Positions 1-13,920 of a stretch of DNA of 64,000 bases are shown here, one piece after another. The notes below the pieces were generated by a model, which had not been told where the DNA came from, ran no database searches, and saw only the letters and a program-made list of their open reading frames with translations. This DNA comes from Luscinia megarhynchos. Its lineage: Eukaryota > Chordata > Aves > Passeriformes > Turdidae. The stretch is from NCBI GenBank assembly GCA_034336665.1, contig CM067572.1, positions 985,786 through 1,049,785 of the forward strand, in the 5' to 3' direction. The first letter of the stretch is position 1. The number at the start of each line of letters is the position of its first letter. The position numbers were made by a program, and so were the translations under genes.

Positions 1-2688
<2,688 letters not shown>

Positions 2689-2838
2689 GGCGGGGCCGGG
2701 GCAGGGACAGGGACACGGGGCAAGGCGGCGTCAGCGCGAACCGAGCGGCTCCGGGTCAGGAGCACGGGGCGGGCCCGCGGCGGGAGCGCTTCCGGAGCGC
2801 GGCCCGGCCCGGCCCGAGCCCGGCACTCTCCCACCCTG
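2689..2838 (-). promoter_or_regulatory. SSR3 CpG-island promoter
   Basis: This is a TATA-less GC-rich region directly 5' of the SSR3 start. A GC box GGGGCGGG lies at 2766-2773. A CCGGAAG ETS-type site lies at 2789-2795 on the minus strand. These are typical of housekeeping promoters. The exact transcription start cannot be read from sequence. Confidence 0.7.
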
Positions 2839-3505
2839 AGCCCGGCACATCCCATCCTCATCCCGGCCCGATCCCATCCCGAGCCCGGCACCATCCCATC
2901 CTGAGCCGGGCCCGGGCCGTCCTGAACCCGGGCTGAGCCCGGCCCGATCCCATCCTGAGCCCGGCACCATCCCATCCTGAGCCCGGCACATCCCGTCCCG
3001 AGCCCGGCCCGATCCCATCCTCATCCCGGCCCGATCCCATCCCGAGCCCGGCACCATCCCATCCTGAGCCCGGCCCGAGCCCGGCACCATCCCATCCTGA
3101 GCCCATCCCGATCCCATCCCGAGCGCGGCCCGGCCCGTTCTGAGCCCGGCCTGAGCCCGGCACATCCCATCCTCATCCCGGCCTGATCCCATCCTCATCC
3201 TGGCCCGATCCCATCCCGAGCCCGGCACATCCCATCCTGAGCCCGGCACATCCCATCCTGAGTCCATCCCGATCCCATCCCGAGCGCGGCCCGGCCCGTT
3301 CTGAGCCCGGCCCGATCCCATCCTCATCCCGGCACCATCCCACCCTGAGTCCATCCTCATCCCGGCCCGATCCCATCCTCATCCCGGCACTATCGCATCC
3401 TGACCCCGGCACGATCCCATCCTGATCCCGTCCCGATACCATCCCTCAGCCCTGCCCGATCCCATCCTGAGCCCGGCACGATCCCATCCTGATCCTGGTT
3501 CCCGT
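2838..3505. repeat. GC-rich minisatellite immediately upstream of SSR3
   Basis: About 30 tandem units of 20-22 bases, variations on GAGCCCGGCACCATCCCATC, with alternating TGAGCC/CTCATCC and GGCCCGATCCC versions. The array begins about 150 bases upstream of the SSR3 start codon, so it lies within or next to the promoter. Frames translated through it (GSGWDGAGL-type) are repeat artefacts. Confidence 0.9.
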
Positions 3506-4479
3506 CCCATCCCGTTATCCCGTTCTCCCATCCATTATCCCGATGTGACCCGCTCCCTTGGCCTTTGGTAGGTGAGTCCCGGCTGTCCCGGCTCGCTCCG
3601 GGTGTCCCAGCAGTGACACTGACCCTGTTTGCTCTCGTGTTTTCCCCGGTGAGAATCCCCCCTCCAGCTCCCACAGCACAGGGTTTCTGTATTCTTTCAG
3701 GCTTTTAGAAGCATTCCTGCTCTCCCCAGCTCGGGGAGCAGTGCCCTCCCTGCCTCTCTTTGTTTTTCACGTTCCCCCTGCAGTTTGTGCAGAGATTTTG
3801 GGGATGAACATCAGTGTCCTGCACCAGGGGTACATCCTGCTTGCCGGGGGGTACAGCATTGTCCCCATGGCCTGCAGCACTCCTTGTCCCCTGGACTGCC
3901 AACCCTCTTCATATCTTTGATGTCTCGGTGCAAACTTCATTTAGCAAAGCATGTATTTTTCCTAAAATTTAATTCAAATATTTTCCCCCATTTATTTCCT
4001 TCCAGTTACTAATGTTCTCTGCTTCCAAGAAAACACTTCATGTGCATGCCATGAGGAAATGCTACATGGAAATGAGATTAAAATTAAATGAGGTTGAATA
4101 TGATCAAAGTGAATTCACTATGATAGAGCCTTATGCAACACTTGAGTGCAGCAGGACTCTGCTTTTTGAGCCCATAATAAATTTCCAAGACCAAACAGAG
4201 CAGGTTTTGTTGATGCAGTGTGCTGACAGATCTGCTGATGTCTTGTCTGCAGGCAGCTATGGGAGTCACACCTCTGCTGGGCAGCCCTTCCTGCAGGCTT
4301 GGAAATCCCTCTGCTGCAGGGACTGCCAGGCTGGCTTCGGGGACACACCAGCCTGTCAGATGAAGCCAGGAGCTGTGAGGAGCAGCAGGAACTCCTGTGA
4401 GTACCCCAGCTGTGCACAGAGGGCAGCTGTGCAGCTCCCCAGCTGCCACAGCAGGACCCAGCCCTCCCTCATCATGCAA

Positions 4480-4545
4480 TGCCTTGGGCTGGGAGAGGCT
4501 TTAAAGCTCAGCTCGTTCCAGCCTGGCCTTGGACTCCTCTCCTGA
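4480..4545 (-). mobile_element. CR1 tail fragment
   Basis: CCTTGGGCTGGGAGAGGCTT, then TAAAGCTCAGCTCGTTCCAG, matches the reverse complement of the CR1 3' end (AACTAGATGATCTTTAAGGT-like). Confidence 0.5.
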
Positions 4546-4661
4546 AGTGCTTTCAGCAGTTCCTGGCTTCCACAGGTGGGAAATGCAGTTTGCCTCCTAG
4601 GTGGCATTCCCAAAACCGTGCTGAGAATGGTTCTTCAGCAAGAGTGGAGGTTGGTTTCTTT

Positions 4662-4745
4662 GTAAAGCAGGTTAAAGCCACCATGTCCCTGCCCATGGAT
4701 GGACTTTAAGGTCCCTCCCAGCCCAAACCACTCTGTGATTCTAAT
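4662..4745 (+). mobile_element. CR1 tail fragment
   Basis: It contains TGTCCCTGCCCATGGATGGA and then ACTTTAAGGTCCCTCCCAGC, ending CCACTCTGTGATTCT. This is the classic forward CR1 3' terminus. Confidence 0.75.
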
Positions 4746-5924
4746 AGAAATCATCAGTAATCAATCAATGCTGCCAAACATGTGATTTTTTTTCATTAAA
4801 GAGCATACTTAGAGTCGTATAAAGTAGTTTGTAACTGTGGGGAAAATTAAGACGGTTTAAGATTTAGATTAGTCATTATCTCTGCCCTTGCCCAGCTTTC
4901 TTCCTTCCTCTCACTTGTTTTGTGTTGTGGTGGGATGTAATTAAGTCTTTTTTTCTTGCTTTGGCTTACATGGGAAGGATGCTGTCATTTTGAAATGAAA
5001 TCTGCCCAGTGACCATCTGTCTCCCCATTAGGATGAAAGAGGACATTGATTTAGGCAGTGGAATGATGAAAGGTTTTCTTGAAAAAACAAATGAGCACTT
5101 TGCTTTTTTAAAACTCCTGCCACTGGCAAACTGTGGCTTCAGGCAGAACTCTGTGTACAGTGAGAGCTTCATTCCCTGAGTGTGTCATAGATGCTTCTTC
5201 AATAATAATCAGGGCCACCACTTTATTTATTTGGCAATAAATGAATTCCAGATTTTCAGTGCCTAAATTTGCATCTTGGCTAAATGCTCATTCAGAAGCT
5301 GTTGGAAATGTGAGGCATCAAGGCCAGGGGAGCAATGGCTCTGTGACCCAAAAGGCAAAAGTTCCCTTGTGACAGGAAAATGAATGCTGTTGTCTTTGTA
5401 ACTTGGCAATTAGGTTTCTTACCAAATCTCTTCTGAAGCACAGCAGCAGTGATAAGTATTCTGAAAATACATGGCTTGTCTTTACTGCTCTCACTTCTTC
5501 TCTAAATTTAATAGGGGGACTAAGGTGAAGAATTTAAATGAGTGCAGTGACATTTCCTGGCAGGATTTGCTTTGTTTATTTTATTGTTGTCACTTATGTG
5601 TGTATAGAGTGAAAACACCTTTGTGGCAGATTACTGCAATTTATCATGCAGGAAGGGATTTATGTGCTCAGTTTGGGATCAGCTGATGGGGAATTGTTCA
5701 AATAAAAGGAAAACCTCCTTTGGATGAGCATGACACTCATGAGCAGCTTCTCCCTGTGTGTGAGAATTGAGGGAGTGAGAGGCTTTCCAGTTCTCCTGTG
5801 TGCTGTGCTTTTCCTGAAACATTCTCTGGTGTCTGAGGTTGAAAATTGGAGCCATAATCGGTGTTATTTGCCAGACAAATCAGTCCCTCCATGTGGTTTA
5901 GAATCTCAGAATGATTTGTGTTAA

Positions 5925-5996
5925 AGCTCCTCTCATTCCAAGCCCTGCCATGGGCAGGGACACTTTCCACTGGAATGTAGCCCTCAAAAGAGGTGC
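5925..5996 (-). mobile_element. CR1 tail fragment
   Basis: TTAAAGCTCCTCTCATTCCA followed by GCCATGGGCAGGGACACTTT is the reverse-oriented CR1 tail. Confidence 0.6.
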
Positions 5997-6355
5997 CGAT
6001 CATTTCTAAAAGCTGGGAATTGCTGGATTTCTGTGGCACTTGCTGTCAGTGAAGGCAGCATATGTGACCCATTTTTGATGTCTTGAAATGGTCTCATCTG
6101 CTCCAGTTTCCTTCTTTAGCCTTTTTAAGGTTCTTGTGCCCGTGGACCTCATGAATGAAATCATGTCTAGGAATAGATTCAGCCTTGCTCAGCATTTATT
6201 CTGGGAACAGTTTGGAACTGACCACTTTGGCAAAAGCAACATCAGAGGCACAGTTTGGAAAATAACCACAACATAAAGGCAATCAAGCAGTCATTTTCAG
6301 GGGGGCACAGCGAGCTTGTGTCTCTTGAGCAGCAGCCCCAAAGTGGCTCTCCCAA

Positions 6356-7806
6356 GGTGGGGATGTGTGGGGTGATGTGCACTGGGATTATCCTGACAGT
6401 GGGAGGGACAGGGATGTGTGGGGTGATGTGCACTGGGATTATCCCAGAGCAGTTGAGCAGGATGGATCCCTGGCAGTGGGAAGGAGCAGGGGTGTTTAAG
6501 GTGATGTGCACTGGGATTATCCCAGAGCAGTTGAGCAGGATGGATCCCTGGCAGTGGGAAGGAGCAGGGGATGTTTGAGGTGATGTGCACTGGGATTATC
6601 CCTGGCAGTTCAGCAGGCTGGATCCCTGGCAGTGGGAGAGTGCAGGGCTGTGTGAGGTGATGTGCACTGGGATTATCCCTGGCACTTCAGCAGGCTGGAT
6701 CCCTGGCAGTGGGAAGGAGCAGGGCTATGTGAGGTGATGTGCAGTGGGATTATCCCTGGAGTCCAGCAGGCTGGATCCCTGGCAGTGGGAGGGAGCAGGG
6801 GATGTTTGAGGTGATGTGCAGTGGGATTATCCCAGAGCAGTTGAGCAGGATGGATCCCTGGCAGTGGGAGGGACAGGGCTGTGTGAGGTGATGTGCACTG
6901 GGATTATCCTGGCAGTGGGAAGGAGCAGGGCTGTGTGAGGTGATGTGCACTGGGATTATCCCTGGCAGTGGGAAGGAGCAGGGCTGTGTGAGGTGATGTG
7001 CACTAGGATTATCCTGGCAGTCCAGCAGGCTGGATCCCTGGCAGTGGAGGGAGCAGGGGTGTTTAAGGTGATGTGCAGTGGGATTATCCCAGAGCAGTTG
7101 AGCAGGATGGATCCCTGGCAGTGGAGGGAGCAGGGCTGTGTGAGGTGATGTGCAGTGGGATTATCCCTGGCAGTCCAGCAGGATGGATCCCTGGCAGTGG
7201 GATGGACAGGGATGTGTGAGGTGATGTGCACTGGGATTATCCCTGGCAGTGGGAGGGACAGGGATGTGTGAGGTGATGTGCACTGGGATTATCCCTGGCA
7301 GTCCAGCAGGCTGGATCCCTGGCAGTGGGAGGGAGCAGGGCTGTGTGAGGTGATGTGCACTGGGATTATCCCTGGCAGTGGGAGGGAGCAGGGCTGTGTG
7401 AGGTGATGTGCACTGGGATTATCCCTGGCAGTTCAGCAGGCTGGATCCCTGGCAGTGGGAAGGAGCAGGGCTATGTGAGGTGATGTGCACTGGGATTATC
7501 CCTGGCAGTCCAGCAGGTTGGATCCCTGGCAGTGGGAGGGACAGGGCTGTGTGAGGTGATGTGCACTGGGATTATCCCAGAGCAGTTGAGCAGGATGGAT
7601 CCCTGACAGTGGGAAGGAGCAGGGCTGTGTGAGGTGATGTGCGCTGGGATTATCCCTGGCAGTGGGAGGGAGCAGGGCTGTGTGAGGTGATGTGCACTGG
7701 GATTATCCCTGGCAGTGGGAAGGAGCAGGGCTGTGTGAGGTGATGTGCACTGGGATTATCCCTGGCAGTCCAGCAGGCTGGATCCCTGGCAGTGGGAAGG
7801 AGCAGG
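6356..7806. repeat. Two-state 77/53-bp minisatellite
   Basis: About 21 tandem units, each marked by GGTGATGTGCACTGGGATTA. Long monomers (77 bases) contain two copies of CCCTGGCAGT flanking a 14-base TCCAGCAGGCTGGAT-type segment. Short monomers (53 bases) have a single CCCTGGCAGT and lack the 24 bases between. A third form has ATCCCAGAGCAGTTGAGCAG in place of the first copy. Many long copies carry GGATCC. Both lengths are intermixed along the array. Confidence 0.93.
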
Positions 7807-10800
7807 CAGATGGCATTTCTGAGCCTGGCATGTGTCATCCTGGCACCCACCCACGGCTGCTCCATCCCTCAGCTGTGTGGGAGGGCTCAGGGTGCTCTGT
7901 GCCACTCCCCACCTCTGTCCTCCCCATTCCTGCAGCCTCCAGCCTGGACCTGAACCACAGGAACACTTTGTGTTGTCAGGAGAGCTGACCATCCCTGTGC
8001 TGACTGTTCCTAAAATGCTAATACTAAAGTGAGAAGGATAAACTAAAAGTGCAGTGCCACGTGAGGAATGTTTGGCTGAGGGAATAGAAGGGGGTGTTGC
8101 TGATTGCTTCATCTCCTGGAGCATTTGGGGATTAATGCATCCACAGAAAACTTTCTGTTATCCAGCTGGCCAGGCATGGCTCAACCTGAGCTAGAAAAAA
8201 ATTCTACCAAGTTTTATTCCTAATTTAAAAAAAACTTAGGAAATGTGAAAGACAGAAAGTCATGAACAGAATAAATGTAGCAAGGCAGTATCCTGTGCCC
8301 TTCAGGAATGCTGGATCCAGCAAGACCCAGATGGATGAATCCCAGGAATAAAGAATTTCCAGTGTGCTCCCACACAGAATTCTTGTGGAAAGAAATGTCC
8401 AAATGCAGATTCTCATTTGCAGAGCAGAGCATCTCCTACCCACAGCACTTCAGGCTGTTTCCAAGAACAGCTGCTGAGCAGAGCAGGCATTTGGCTGTCC
8501 CTGCATCATCCTAGGGCTGGTTTCATTTAGGTGTTCTGCAGCCTGGGCCCACCCAGCTGCTCCCTGAGCTTGAGATTTTTGTTCTTCACTTCCTGCATCT
8601 TACAAGAAAGATGTTTTGTCGAATTTAGCATTGATTTTGTCCGTTCTGTTACATTATTCTCAGTTTCAGGTGTTTACACTCCTGTTTCCCTCCTTGCTGT
8701 TTGAGTCCTGCAGAGCCTGGGAGGAATTCAAATTCACAAGGCCTCTCCCTTTTCTCTTGTAAGGATTGACCTTTTGCAGGGGTATCTACAGACATCTTCA
8801 TTCACACCTAACTTCTCCAGGAGCAGCTCTTAGCTGGTTTTCAGATGTTAAGCAGGCCAGTGCTGTTATCTCCCAGGCATCCTTTTGTTAATTTGTTGGA
8901 ATTTTTTGGTTGAAGAGTGGACTTTTTTTGCATGCAAACAGTAAATTACCTGTTGGTGAAACAGAACTAGGTGTTAATTCCATGACTGAATGCAGATAAT
9001 AAATTGTCTGTGTGCTAGGTGGAGCTAGCTGGTGATTTTAGAACATTTTTAGCTTTCTGTTTGCCAATCCTGCATTGCAAAGGAACATTCCCATTTTGTT
9101 GAGTTTAAAAAGGAGTTTGTCTAAAGGAGAAAGGACCAAAGCACTGCCATCCACACATTACTGCTCACCTGGTGGGAGGATCCACCTGGGAAGTGTTCCA
9201 GAATCACCATCTTAAAAAAGCCTCAAAAGTTCAGTGCTCAGTGGCGTTTTATGGATCAATTTGTGTTTGTTAAGGATTGGTAAGTGCTGCTTTGGCCTTG
9301 AGTAGATTTCTGGGGTTTACAAGGATTTAAGAGACTTCCACGAGAGGGTGCAGCAGTTCAGCAAAATCCCATCTGAACCAACGAGCCTCACCCCACTGTG
9401 GGCATATTTTGACTCATTTCATGTGTAAATTCGTGCATTTACATCAGCTTTCCAAATCGGATGGGTGCTTCTGCAGGTCAGTTCAGTGTCCCAGAGTGTC
9501 CCTCCAGTCTGGTACTTTTTGCTGTTACCTGGTCTCAGTCTATACCTGATTCCCTGGAGATGCTTACTACATGCATTTTAAAAACAAAGTGCAGGGATTT
9601 TAAAATTTATTATTGTTTTAGTTTGGAAGCATGATTAATTCTCCTCTCAGACTGCAGAAACTCCACCTAGAAGGCTGAGTTCTGGAGGAGCTGCTGACCT
9701 GAGTGTGGCTGGTAGAACAGAAAGAGAAAAACCAGAATAAAAAAGTTGTGTGCTGAATGATTTCTTGTTCCCTGGGACTGTCAGGAGTGAGGGAGCTGCA
9801 GCTGGGTGGTGCTGCCCTGGGAGCACAGAGCTGGTGTCTGCTCACACAGACCAAGGGTCGAGCTCCATTCCTCTGCCTGGGGCACTAAAATACCTCTGCA
9901 GGAATTATTAACTCCTGACAAACCTCCAGGAAAAGGGCCCACCTTGGAATCGTGTGTTCCCTGTCCACATTCATCAATCCTAAATCACATCCTGAGATAA
10001 GATTATTTGATAATGAAATAACCAGAGGTGTGGTGATACTCATGTATAATTCATGATTTTTCTTTCCTGATAAATGCTGTTTCCACCAGACTTGATATTC
10101 AGTAGAATAAATAGCATGCTGTGCTTCCAAAACTTTTAATTGCTAGTACAAGATATTAAAAGAGGGAGAATTTGAGACCAAGGAAATTATTTTGGTTACT
10201 GACAGCTGCAAATGTAAAAGTTGGGTCTGAATTTAAAAAGTTTAAGTGATTAATTGGAATCACTCTAGTTTTGGGACTTTTATTTTGAGAAGTATAAGAA
10301 GAAAAATATGAGGTTTACTAAAAAATCCCCAACACACATTGAATATTTAACCAGCAAGAAAATTTTTATTTTAAAGACTAGCACCACCTTCTTCCACTGA
10401 CCTGCTCTAGATTATCATGTATTAACAGATGAGGTCTGGAGATGAACAGAATGAATGAACAGAACGAAACTGATGAATAGAAGTTCGTTAGGAAATGGAA
10501 TTAATGAATGGAAAATTTCATCTTGGCATGTTTAGACTGACATTTGTGCCTCCCTCGTCCTGAGGACCGAGCGCAGCAGTGGAGCCCGGTAGGTGTCAGT
10601 CCAGCCAAGGCTTCCTGAGTGCAGCTGTGAGCAAACAAACCTCTGCTGCCAGCAGAGAAACCTGCTGCCATCGCTTCCCCACCACACAGCCAGCACACCG
10701 GAGATTCCCTCTTCCCTGCTGCTAACTTCTCACAAACCTCTCCTTCCCTGGCTGTGAAGGGTGGAGCTCGGGCTGGCGTTTGCAGGGGATTAGCACTGGC

Positions 10801-11784
10801 CATCGAGCTTTGGGGTGAAAACACAAATCCAGGCGTTGGGAGCTGCCCTGGGGAGAGTCTGGGAGCTCAGCATGACCCGACCCGGCCCCCAGAAGGTCCC
10901 TGGGAATGAGGTGAGATTTAAGGTGTTTGCCACCCAAACCATTCTGTGATCCCTTTGTTAGTTGTGCTGTTTGTTGCCTTGTGTGAAACACCAGAAAGGA
11001 CAATGAACTTTCCTGTACCGAGATGTGTTTTAGGAAGTGAAGAATGCTCATTGTGCAAGAGTTGAGGTGGAAAAGAGTTCTGTCATTAGAAAAAAATGTG
11101 TTGGAGCCTGAGAGCTTTGTTGTTTTATCACAAACATTTAAGTCAGATGTTTCCCCTCTTTTCATCAGCGAATCCAAGTGTGCATACTGATTATCCTGTA
11201 TTTGCAAGTCAGAGTTGTAAATTGCTGTATTCAGCTGGGGCCTTTTACCATCTGAAAGAAATAATTAAAGCTTTCTTTCTCTTGCTTAAGATTTAAACAT
11301 GTATTTAAAGATGAGATCATGCTTTCCCGGTGGTCAGAGTTTCTTTCTATATTTGTGTGGGATGGCCTGAGAAATGGCGGTCCGAGGGTCTGGTGCCCTG
11401 TGTTTCCCTTAATTATAGATTTGTTTGGGGAAGGATGGTCATTGCAGCCTCAGCCTTTGCCTGGTTCCATCCTCCCAGCCCCAGTGTGCCATATGTGCCT
11501 CTTATTTATAGCTCATGCGTGAAGGCAGCTATCCCAAAGTGGTAATTTCTGTTCTGCTGGTGGCACATAAATACAAGTGTGTGTGAGCAGCTCCTTCTCC
11601 CTGAACGAGGGCGTGCCACATCCCAGTCACCCTGCTGGGTACCCTCCAGTCCAGACAGACTGGGAGGCTCTGTCTGATGCTTCAGACACTTCGGAGCTCA
11701 ATTAATTTCTAGATGATAGTTGGTTTTCAGCTCGTGCAGATACAGGAGCCACCTTTACTCAGCCTCTCTTGAGTCATTCTCTCC
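7807..11784. other. Intergenic, no gene seen
   Basis: Mostly A/T-rich unique sequence. I see no exon with credible splice sites, no RNA gene and no long repeat apart from one CR1 scrap near 10.9 kb. Confidence 0.55.
10895..10955 (+). mobile_element. CR1 tail scrap
   Basis: GATTTAAGGTGTTTGCCACC followed by CAAACCATTCTGTGATCCCT resembles the extreme 3' end of a forward CR1. Confidence 0.5.
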
Positions 11785-12003
11785 AGCTGCACTGGAGAGG
11801 GACAGGACAAGGGGGAATGGCTTCAAACTGACAAAGAGTAGGTTTGGATTGGATAAAATCCACAGAAAAGCTGTGGCTGCCCCTGGATCCCTGCAAGTCC
11901 AAGGCCAGGTTGGACAGGGCTTGGAGCACCCTGGGCTAGTGGAAGGTGGGACTGGATGAGCTTTAAGGTCCTTCCCAACCCCAGAAAGTCTGTGATTGTA
12001 TGG
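11785..12003 (+). mobile_element. CR1 LINE 3' fragment
   Basis: It begins with GAGAGGGACAGGACAAGGGG-type sequence and continues through GGAATGGCTTCAAACTGACA and GGTTGGACAGGGCTTGGAGC. It ends with CTTTAAGGTCCTTCCCAACC and TGTGATTGTATGG. This is a textbook forward CR1 3' end. Confidence 0.85.
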
Positions 12004-12221
12004 AGCTCCATTTCTGTAATTTGTTGGGGACATGGCATATCCTACATGCACTCTAAATGCAGCTGTGCAATGTTTTCCAACTGTGCTGTACAGCTTGTGC
12101 CACCTTAAACAAGTCTCCTTCCAGCTGCCTGTGCTTTCTGTTCGTGTAATTTCATAAAGTCACTGAGCGCGAGGAATGAAAGGCTGGCTTTGAAAAGAAA
12201 ACAAGAACACGAGTTGTGGAA

Positions 12222-12370
12222 GCCCAGAGTGTTTTGGGATGGAAAGACCTTAAAGCTCATCCTGATCCAGCCCCTGCCAGGGTGGGGACACCTTCCAAAG
12301 GTCAGGGTGCTCCACGCTCTGTCCAGCCTGGCCTTGGACATTTCCAGGGATGGGGAACCCCAGCTTTTCT
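12222..12370 (-). mobile_element. CR1 LINE 3' fragment
   Basis: GTTTTGGGATGGAAAGACCT, then TAAAGCTCATCCTGATCCAG, then the CCTTGGACATTTCCAGGGAT block: the reverse complement of the CR1 3' region. Confidence 0.8.
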
Positions 12371-12704
12371 GGGCAGATAACGCGATGAATGTCACATCCT
12401 GGAGTTACTGCCGCCTTTATCACTTATTTATCCGGCCATTGTGAGCGCTGTGTGGCGGTGGGTGTCCGTGTGAGCGCTGGCTGTGTCCCGCTGGGGTTTT
12501 CTGCGGGAGCAGGCGGTGATTCAGCAGGGAAGCACGCCGGGCAGACACGGCCAGCACCGCCCGTGCTGCCGCACACGTACAGCCAGACGGGCACGGCCTC
12601 GGGACCGAGGGGCCGAGCTGTGCTCCCAGCCCGGGAAGCACTCTGTCAATAAACAATAGCTGCGGTTGGGATTGGGAAAAAAACAACTCTGACCCCACCG
12701 CGCT

Positions 12705-12779
12705 GCCATGGCTAGGGACACGTTCCATACACCAGGCTGCTCCAAACCCCATCCAACCTGGGCTGGGGCAGGCACAGCC
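12705..12779 (-). mobile_element. CR1 fragment abutting a minisatellite
   Basis: CCATGGCTAGGGACACGTTC and CTGCTCCAAACCCCATCCAA match the reverse CR1 tail. The match stops where the tandem array at 12780 begins. Confidence 0.7.
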
Positions 12780-13140
12780 TGTCCGGGCAGCCTGGAGGAG
12801 TGCAGGCTGGTTTTTGGGCAGGAGCACAGCCTGGAGGAGTGCAGGCTGGTTTTTGGGCAGGAGCACAGCCTGGAGGAGTGTAGGCTGGGTTTTGGGCAGG
12901 AGCACAGCCTGTCCGGGCAGCCTGGAGGAGTGCAGGCTGGTTTTTGGGCAGCAGCACAGCCTGTAGGAGTGCAGGCTGGTTTTTGGACAGGAGTGCAAGC
13001 TGGGTTTTGGACAGGAGTGCAGGTTGGTTTTTGGGCAGGAGTGCAAGCTGGGTTTTTGGACAGGAGTGCAGGATGGTTTTTGGACAGGAGCACAGCCTGT
13101 AGGAGTGCAGGCTCGTTTTGGGGCAGGAGTGCAAGCTGGG
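12780..13140. repeat. Minisatellite with GGCTGGTTTTTGG core
   Basis: About ten copies of GTGCAGGCTGGTTTTTGGGC alternate with either CAGGAGCACAGCCTGGAGGA, a longer form with CTGTCCGGGCAGCC, or a short form CAGGA only. Unit length therefore varies between about 29 and 60 bases. It lies about 600 bases upstream of the TIPARP promoter TATA-like box. Confidence 0.88.
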
Positions 13141-13301
13141 CAGCGCCGTGCCAGGGGCTGAGCGTGGGTGCAGCCAGCGTGAGTCAGGGTGACTTCGTTC
13201 CGGGACGGGCTCCGTGTTTGTCTCTTACTCATTAATTAGCGAGAGCTCTGCGGCTCTGGGGAGGGCTGGCAGTGCCGTGAGGACGGTGTGTTCCTGCCGC
13301 T

Positions 13302-13444
13302 GCGTGACTGCAGTGACACGGCTCATTCCCGGCTCGTTCCCGGCGTGTTCCCGGCTCGCGTGCGAGCCCCACGCACGCAGCGCGGAGCTCGGGGACATCC
13401 CTGCCTCCCTCCTTCCCTCCCTGAAACGAAACGCTCGCTGCGTG
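13302..13444. promoter_or_regulatory. Cluster of AHR/ARNT (dioxin response) core motifs upstream of TIPARP
   Basis: Six GCGTG cores lie within 143 bases: plus strand at 13302, 13343, 13358 and 13440, and minus strand (CACGC) at 13370 and 13374. One is a full TNGCGTG response element (TCGCGTG, 13356-13362). TIPARP is by name and by established work a TCDD-inducible AHR target, so AHR elements upstream of its promoter are expected. Binding at these particular sites is inference. Confidence 0.6.
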
Positions 13445-13499
13445 ATAAATGAAACGCGAAGGGGCCCCTCGTGCTATCGCTCTCGGGAGCGGCCCCGGG

Positions 13500-13740
13500 C
13501 GGCGCTTTCGGTTCTGCTCGCTCGGCGCTGACACCGGGGCGGGACCGGGGCGGGCGCAGCCGGGCCGGCGCCGCGGGGGGACCGGCCCTGGGGCGGGGGG
13601 ACCGGCCCTTGGGGTGGGGGAAACCGGCCCTTGGGGCGGGGGGAAGCGGCCCGGCCCGCCCCGCTCCGCCCCGGCCGCCGCTGCCCCGGCTGCGCCCTCC
13701 CTGCGCTATTTAAGCGGAGCGGGCGAGGCGGAGCGCGGTG
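13500..13740 (+). promoter_or_regulatory. TIPARP CpG-island core promoter with G-run repeat
   Basis: A very GC-rich block has tandem units of ACCGGCCCTTGGGGCGGGGG type between about 13574 and 13650. Several GC boxes (CCGCCCC) follow, then a TATA-like TATTTAAG at 13707-13714. That would place transcription start near 13735-13745. The downstream donor at 13921 and the TIPARP coding exon at 15.6 kb support the direction. Confidence 0.75.
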
Positions 13741-13920
13741 GGAGCGCCGGGATGTGCGGCGGGCAGCGCCCCTCGGTGCCGGCTCGGACTCGGGCACGGC
13801 GGTGCTGACCCCGCACACCGCCCCAGCGCTGTGCTTATCCATCCCCCCGCAGCAGAGAGAAAAGCCATTCCGCTCTGGAGTTTTTTTGTGCGGCGAGCAG
13901 CGCCGAGGGAACCCGCTCCG
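13738..13920 (+). other. TIPARP: Probable TIPARP non-coding first exon
   Basis: The 5' edge is placed about 25-30 bases after the TATA-like box; the 3' edge is the donor CCG|GTAGGT at 13921. No start codon here opens a frame that would join the TIPARP frame. Mammalian TIPARP also has a non-coding first exon and its ATG in exon 2. The exact 5' end is an estimate. Confidence 0.6.

Larger units (their letters stand above)
3506..6355. other. Intergenic, no gene seen
   Basis: I find no convincing exon, RNA gene or array in this stretch apart from small CR1 pieces listed separately. Composition changes from GC-rich at the left to A/T-rich unique sequence after about 3.9 kb. Confidence 0.6.

Noticed and set aside
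12420..13235. Frames of 140-270 codons with CTPxxK/PALLQ repeats
   Set aside because: They are repeat translations of the GGCTGGTTTTTGG minisatellite.
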